Assembly (NCBI RefSeq): GCF_945859705.1
Contig: NC_079134.1
Span: 51,018,402 to 51,082,401 of the forward strand
Length of the DNA stretch: 64,000 bases
Source: Episyrphus balteatus
Lineage: Eukaryota; Arthropoda; Insecta; Diptera; Syrphidae
Direction: 5' to 3'
Below the pieces are notes generated by a model. That model searched no databases. It was not told the DNA's origin and saw nothing but the letters and a program-made list of their open reading frames with translations. Made by a program: the position numbers and the translations under genes. Positions 61,930 through 64,000 of the stretch are shown in pieces. Each line of letters begins with the position of its first letter. Positions within the stretch are counted from its first letter, which is position 1.

Positions 61930-63470
61930 TTCAAGTCCTTAGTTACTCTAAAATTCAGAGTCTAAATATTATTGGAAATATTGTTCTTGAGACTAACAGA
62001 AAGGCAAAGAGAACTTATGAGGAGAATTGTTTGTCTATCAACCCTAAGCAAATGCGTAGATGGTACGACACATCTGCATATATTGCAATTTTGTTGTATG
62101 CTGGAGCTGAAAAAGCCTATGCGGTCGAAGCGAAGAATCTTTTTCATCCAACCGGCATGCTATTTTACCGCGCCGTTATGTATCTGGTACGATTTGTACA
62201 AATACAACGCTCTATCCGTTCCGATGACGGAAGAACTAGAGCGTTTCGTCTTCAAACTGACAAATTGGCTGCATTTAGGTATACAATATAAAATGATTGA
62301 TTGATAGGTTTACGAATTTTTTTTACCAATATTCTAGGTACGTTTGGGATTTGTTTCAACAAAATCTTGTTGAGTTCTGCCAACCGTCAAAGGAGCTGAA
62401 AGTATATGAACAGCTGGTCGACTTAAAATATGGCATTAAAATTTTTTAGATAGTTGACGCCGTAAACAGTTCGTCACCCTAGTATTGAAGTGCAGTATAC
62501 GCCATTTTTACATTTTTGGGAAATCGCATTTAAATGTTCGGAAGATAATTGCGAAAGAACTAACCGCTGGTATTTTTTGATATTTTAGCATGATATATAA
62601 AATTAAAATGTGTCTTTTATATACATATTATTGGACATCTGCAATTCGTTTAGTTTTCAAAATATTTAATTTTTTGTTTCTTTTATTCATATACACGTAC
62701 GTCAAAAAAAAACATAACGTACGTCAAAACAATTCTAAAAGTTTTCTTGCATTGCATTAAAAATTTGACGTAAATGCCAAAATTTCTTGTTTTTGTCAAA
62801 ACAATAGTGAATATCTCGGCAACGAAAAAAGATAGAAAAAAACGGATAGCAGATTTGAAAAGAGCAACTTCGAAAACATACGAGTGCATACCTAGTTCAA
62901 AAAATGCAATTTGGCGTATACGGCTCTCCAATACTAGGGCGACGAGTTGTCCTTTTCGAGGTGAAATTTATGTTGGCCAGCAACCATGCGATAATCGGTC
63001 CGATGGCATATCTCATCAGCTGATAAGATATGCTTATGAGTAAAAGAACAACAACGATTGGTACCATAAAGTCCAATAAGCCACAATTTTCAAAGTCATT
63101 TAGACCAATGGATAAAATCTTCAAGCAAAGGAGGGGCAAATTTTTGATCAAATTTTTCTATTCGAGATGCTTGCAGTTGTGTAGCTACGCAAGCAATACA
63201 AAAAAATGTGCTAATGCTCATCATGAGGATAAAACCTTATGGATTGTGCAGGAGTTGCAGCGTATAGAATGTTTGATGTCTGTCAGTCCAACTGGTGTTC
63301 GAGCAAGAAAAGGTCAGATAAGTGGAAGAAGTTTTTGAAAGAATTGGCCTTCAAACCTGCAGATAGCCATATCAAAAATCGAACAGCTAAGTCAACTCTT
63401 CATAAAAGTGTAAAAACAGCAATGAATTTGATCGGGTATGAAATTACATCTATATAAGAATCTTAGCGAC
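61930..63470 (+). pseudogene. piggyBac transposase (fourth copy), split by an insert
   Basis: The first part (61990-62430) has NPKQMRRWYDTSAYIAILLY, IQRSIRSDDGRTRAFRLQTD, KLAAFRY, then VWDLFQQNLVEFCQPSKELK. This is the N-terminal domain to just before the first catalytic aspartate. The second part (62960-63460) has GEIYVGQQP, LMSKRTTTIGTIKSNKPQFS, a degenerate SS.H-like segment and a C-terminal SDKWKKFLKELAFK. An inverted-repeat insert lies between. The core with the catalytic residues is partly lost. Sequence differs from the other piggyBac copies, so it is a separate lineage. Confidence 0.75.
62466..62952. mobile_element. 0.49-kb inverted-repeat insert within the piggyBac relic
   Basis: The left end CGTCACCCTAGTATTGAAGT, continuing GCAGTATACGCCA, pairs with the inverted right end TGGCGTATACGGCTCTCC, continuing AATACTAGGGCGACG. 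About 35 bp, mostly matching. It separates two collinear parts of the transposase. No target duplication was resolved and no ORF is recognised. Confidence 0.7.
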
Positions 63471-63474
63471 AATC

Positions 63475-64000
63475 CAACAAAATAAAGCAAAGCAAAGCAA
63501 CGTTGTGATAACTGCAAGAAAAAAAAAAGATAACAAAAATACGGCGCGCTGTGGGGCAGCTCCATAGTCAAGAGCGGTGAGAAGTTATTTTTTTTATATG
63601 TAACAATTTCAATAAAAATAACTGTTCTGATTAACTGATAATATGCTGCACATGATTCAGTAGCTTTTCTTGAATTGTTTTCTATCACTTTACAGTTCGG
63701 CATCAAAGTTGATAGTTTAGCTAAAATTGTGGTCTGTGCTAAACTCACTAATTTAAGTTTCGTCCATTTATTAAAGTGAAAATCAATTTATAATTTATAA
63801 TTATATATAATTTTTTTGTTAAACCAGGTATGTTCTTTAAATAGCATTAGTTTTCACTCGAGTAAAAAAGTAAAATAAAAAAATTATTGAAGGAAGAGAG
63901 TCAATTTTTTTTTATATCTAACAGTACTTTTTTACTAGGCAAACTTTCCGACCGAGCTTAAAGTTTATTTCTTAGTTTAATATCTTCTTTTCTCGAAACT
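63475..64000. other. AT-rich end of window
   Basis: No gene seen; short AAAGC repeats near 63485-63500. Confidence 0.35.

Overview
This is AT-rich eukaryotic DNA, most likely from an insect and probably a fly (Diptera). The reasons are very short introns (54-69 bp) with GT..AG borders, abundant poly-A/T runs, dispersed GTAGGTACCTAC-type motifs, and a transposon spectrum (piggyBac, hAT, Harbinger, Helitron, BEL/Pao, Penelope, Tc1/mariner) typical of fly genomes. The species cannot be read from the sequence. Only one intact host gene is visible: a three-exon homolog of the CDK2-interacting protein CINP at 91-834, at the extreme left. I see nothing prokaryotic (no operons, CRISPR, rRNA, or long ORFs).

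Layout. About 1.29-12.6 kb is a stack of nested, mostly non-coding DNA transposons. Five copies (A-E) of one family have ends TGTCGTTTTCTTTCACTC / GAGTGAAAGAAAACGACA, each flanked by a 3-bp TTA or TAA target duplication. Copy A sits inside copy B. Copies A and D each carry a second, unrelated 0.83-kb inverted-repeat element. A 1.69-kb near-perfect foldback lies at 9.19-10.87 kb, a 150-bp palindrome at 8.69 kb, and diverged inverted arms (1.29-1.51 and 9.11-11.01 kb) seem to enclose most of the stack. 12.6-23.3 kb is mostly intergenic, with an 0.88-kb TIR element (15.5 kb) and a GC-richer foldback/minisatellite element (18.94-19.68 kb) with a tRNA-like sequence at its centre.

23.3-48.5 kb is a transposase graveyard: two HARBI1-like fragments, two Helitron helicase fragments, two piggyBac fragments, a BEL/Pao integrase followed by an unrecognised broken 185-codon frame and a TATA-bearing LTR-like promoter, three different hAT remnants (one with a 57-bp intron and split by a palindromic insert), a Tc1 and a Penelope relic, and two copies of a 233-236-bp element with perfect 9-bp target duplications. 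48.7-52.3 kb is again nested: a 2.4-kb hAT-type element with a perfect 8-bp duplication sits between larger inverted arms and itself contains a Tc1-like 234-bp element. 52.45-54.0 kb is a decayed piggyBac with one recognisable terminus. 61.9-63.5 kb is another piggyBac, interrupted by an inverted-repeat insert.

None of the transposases is open end to end, so I see no autonomous element. The biological content is one cell-cycle/DNA-replication-associated gene beside a layered record of transposon insertions, whose order can partly be reconstructed from nesting and target-site duplications.
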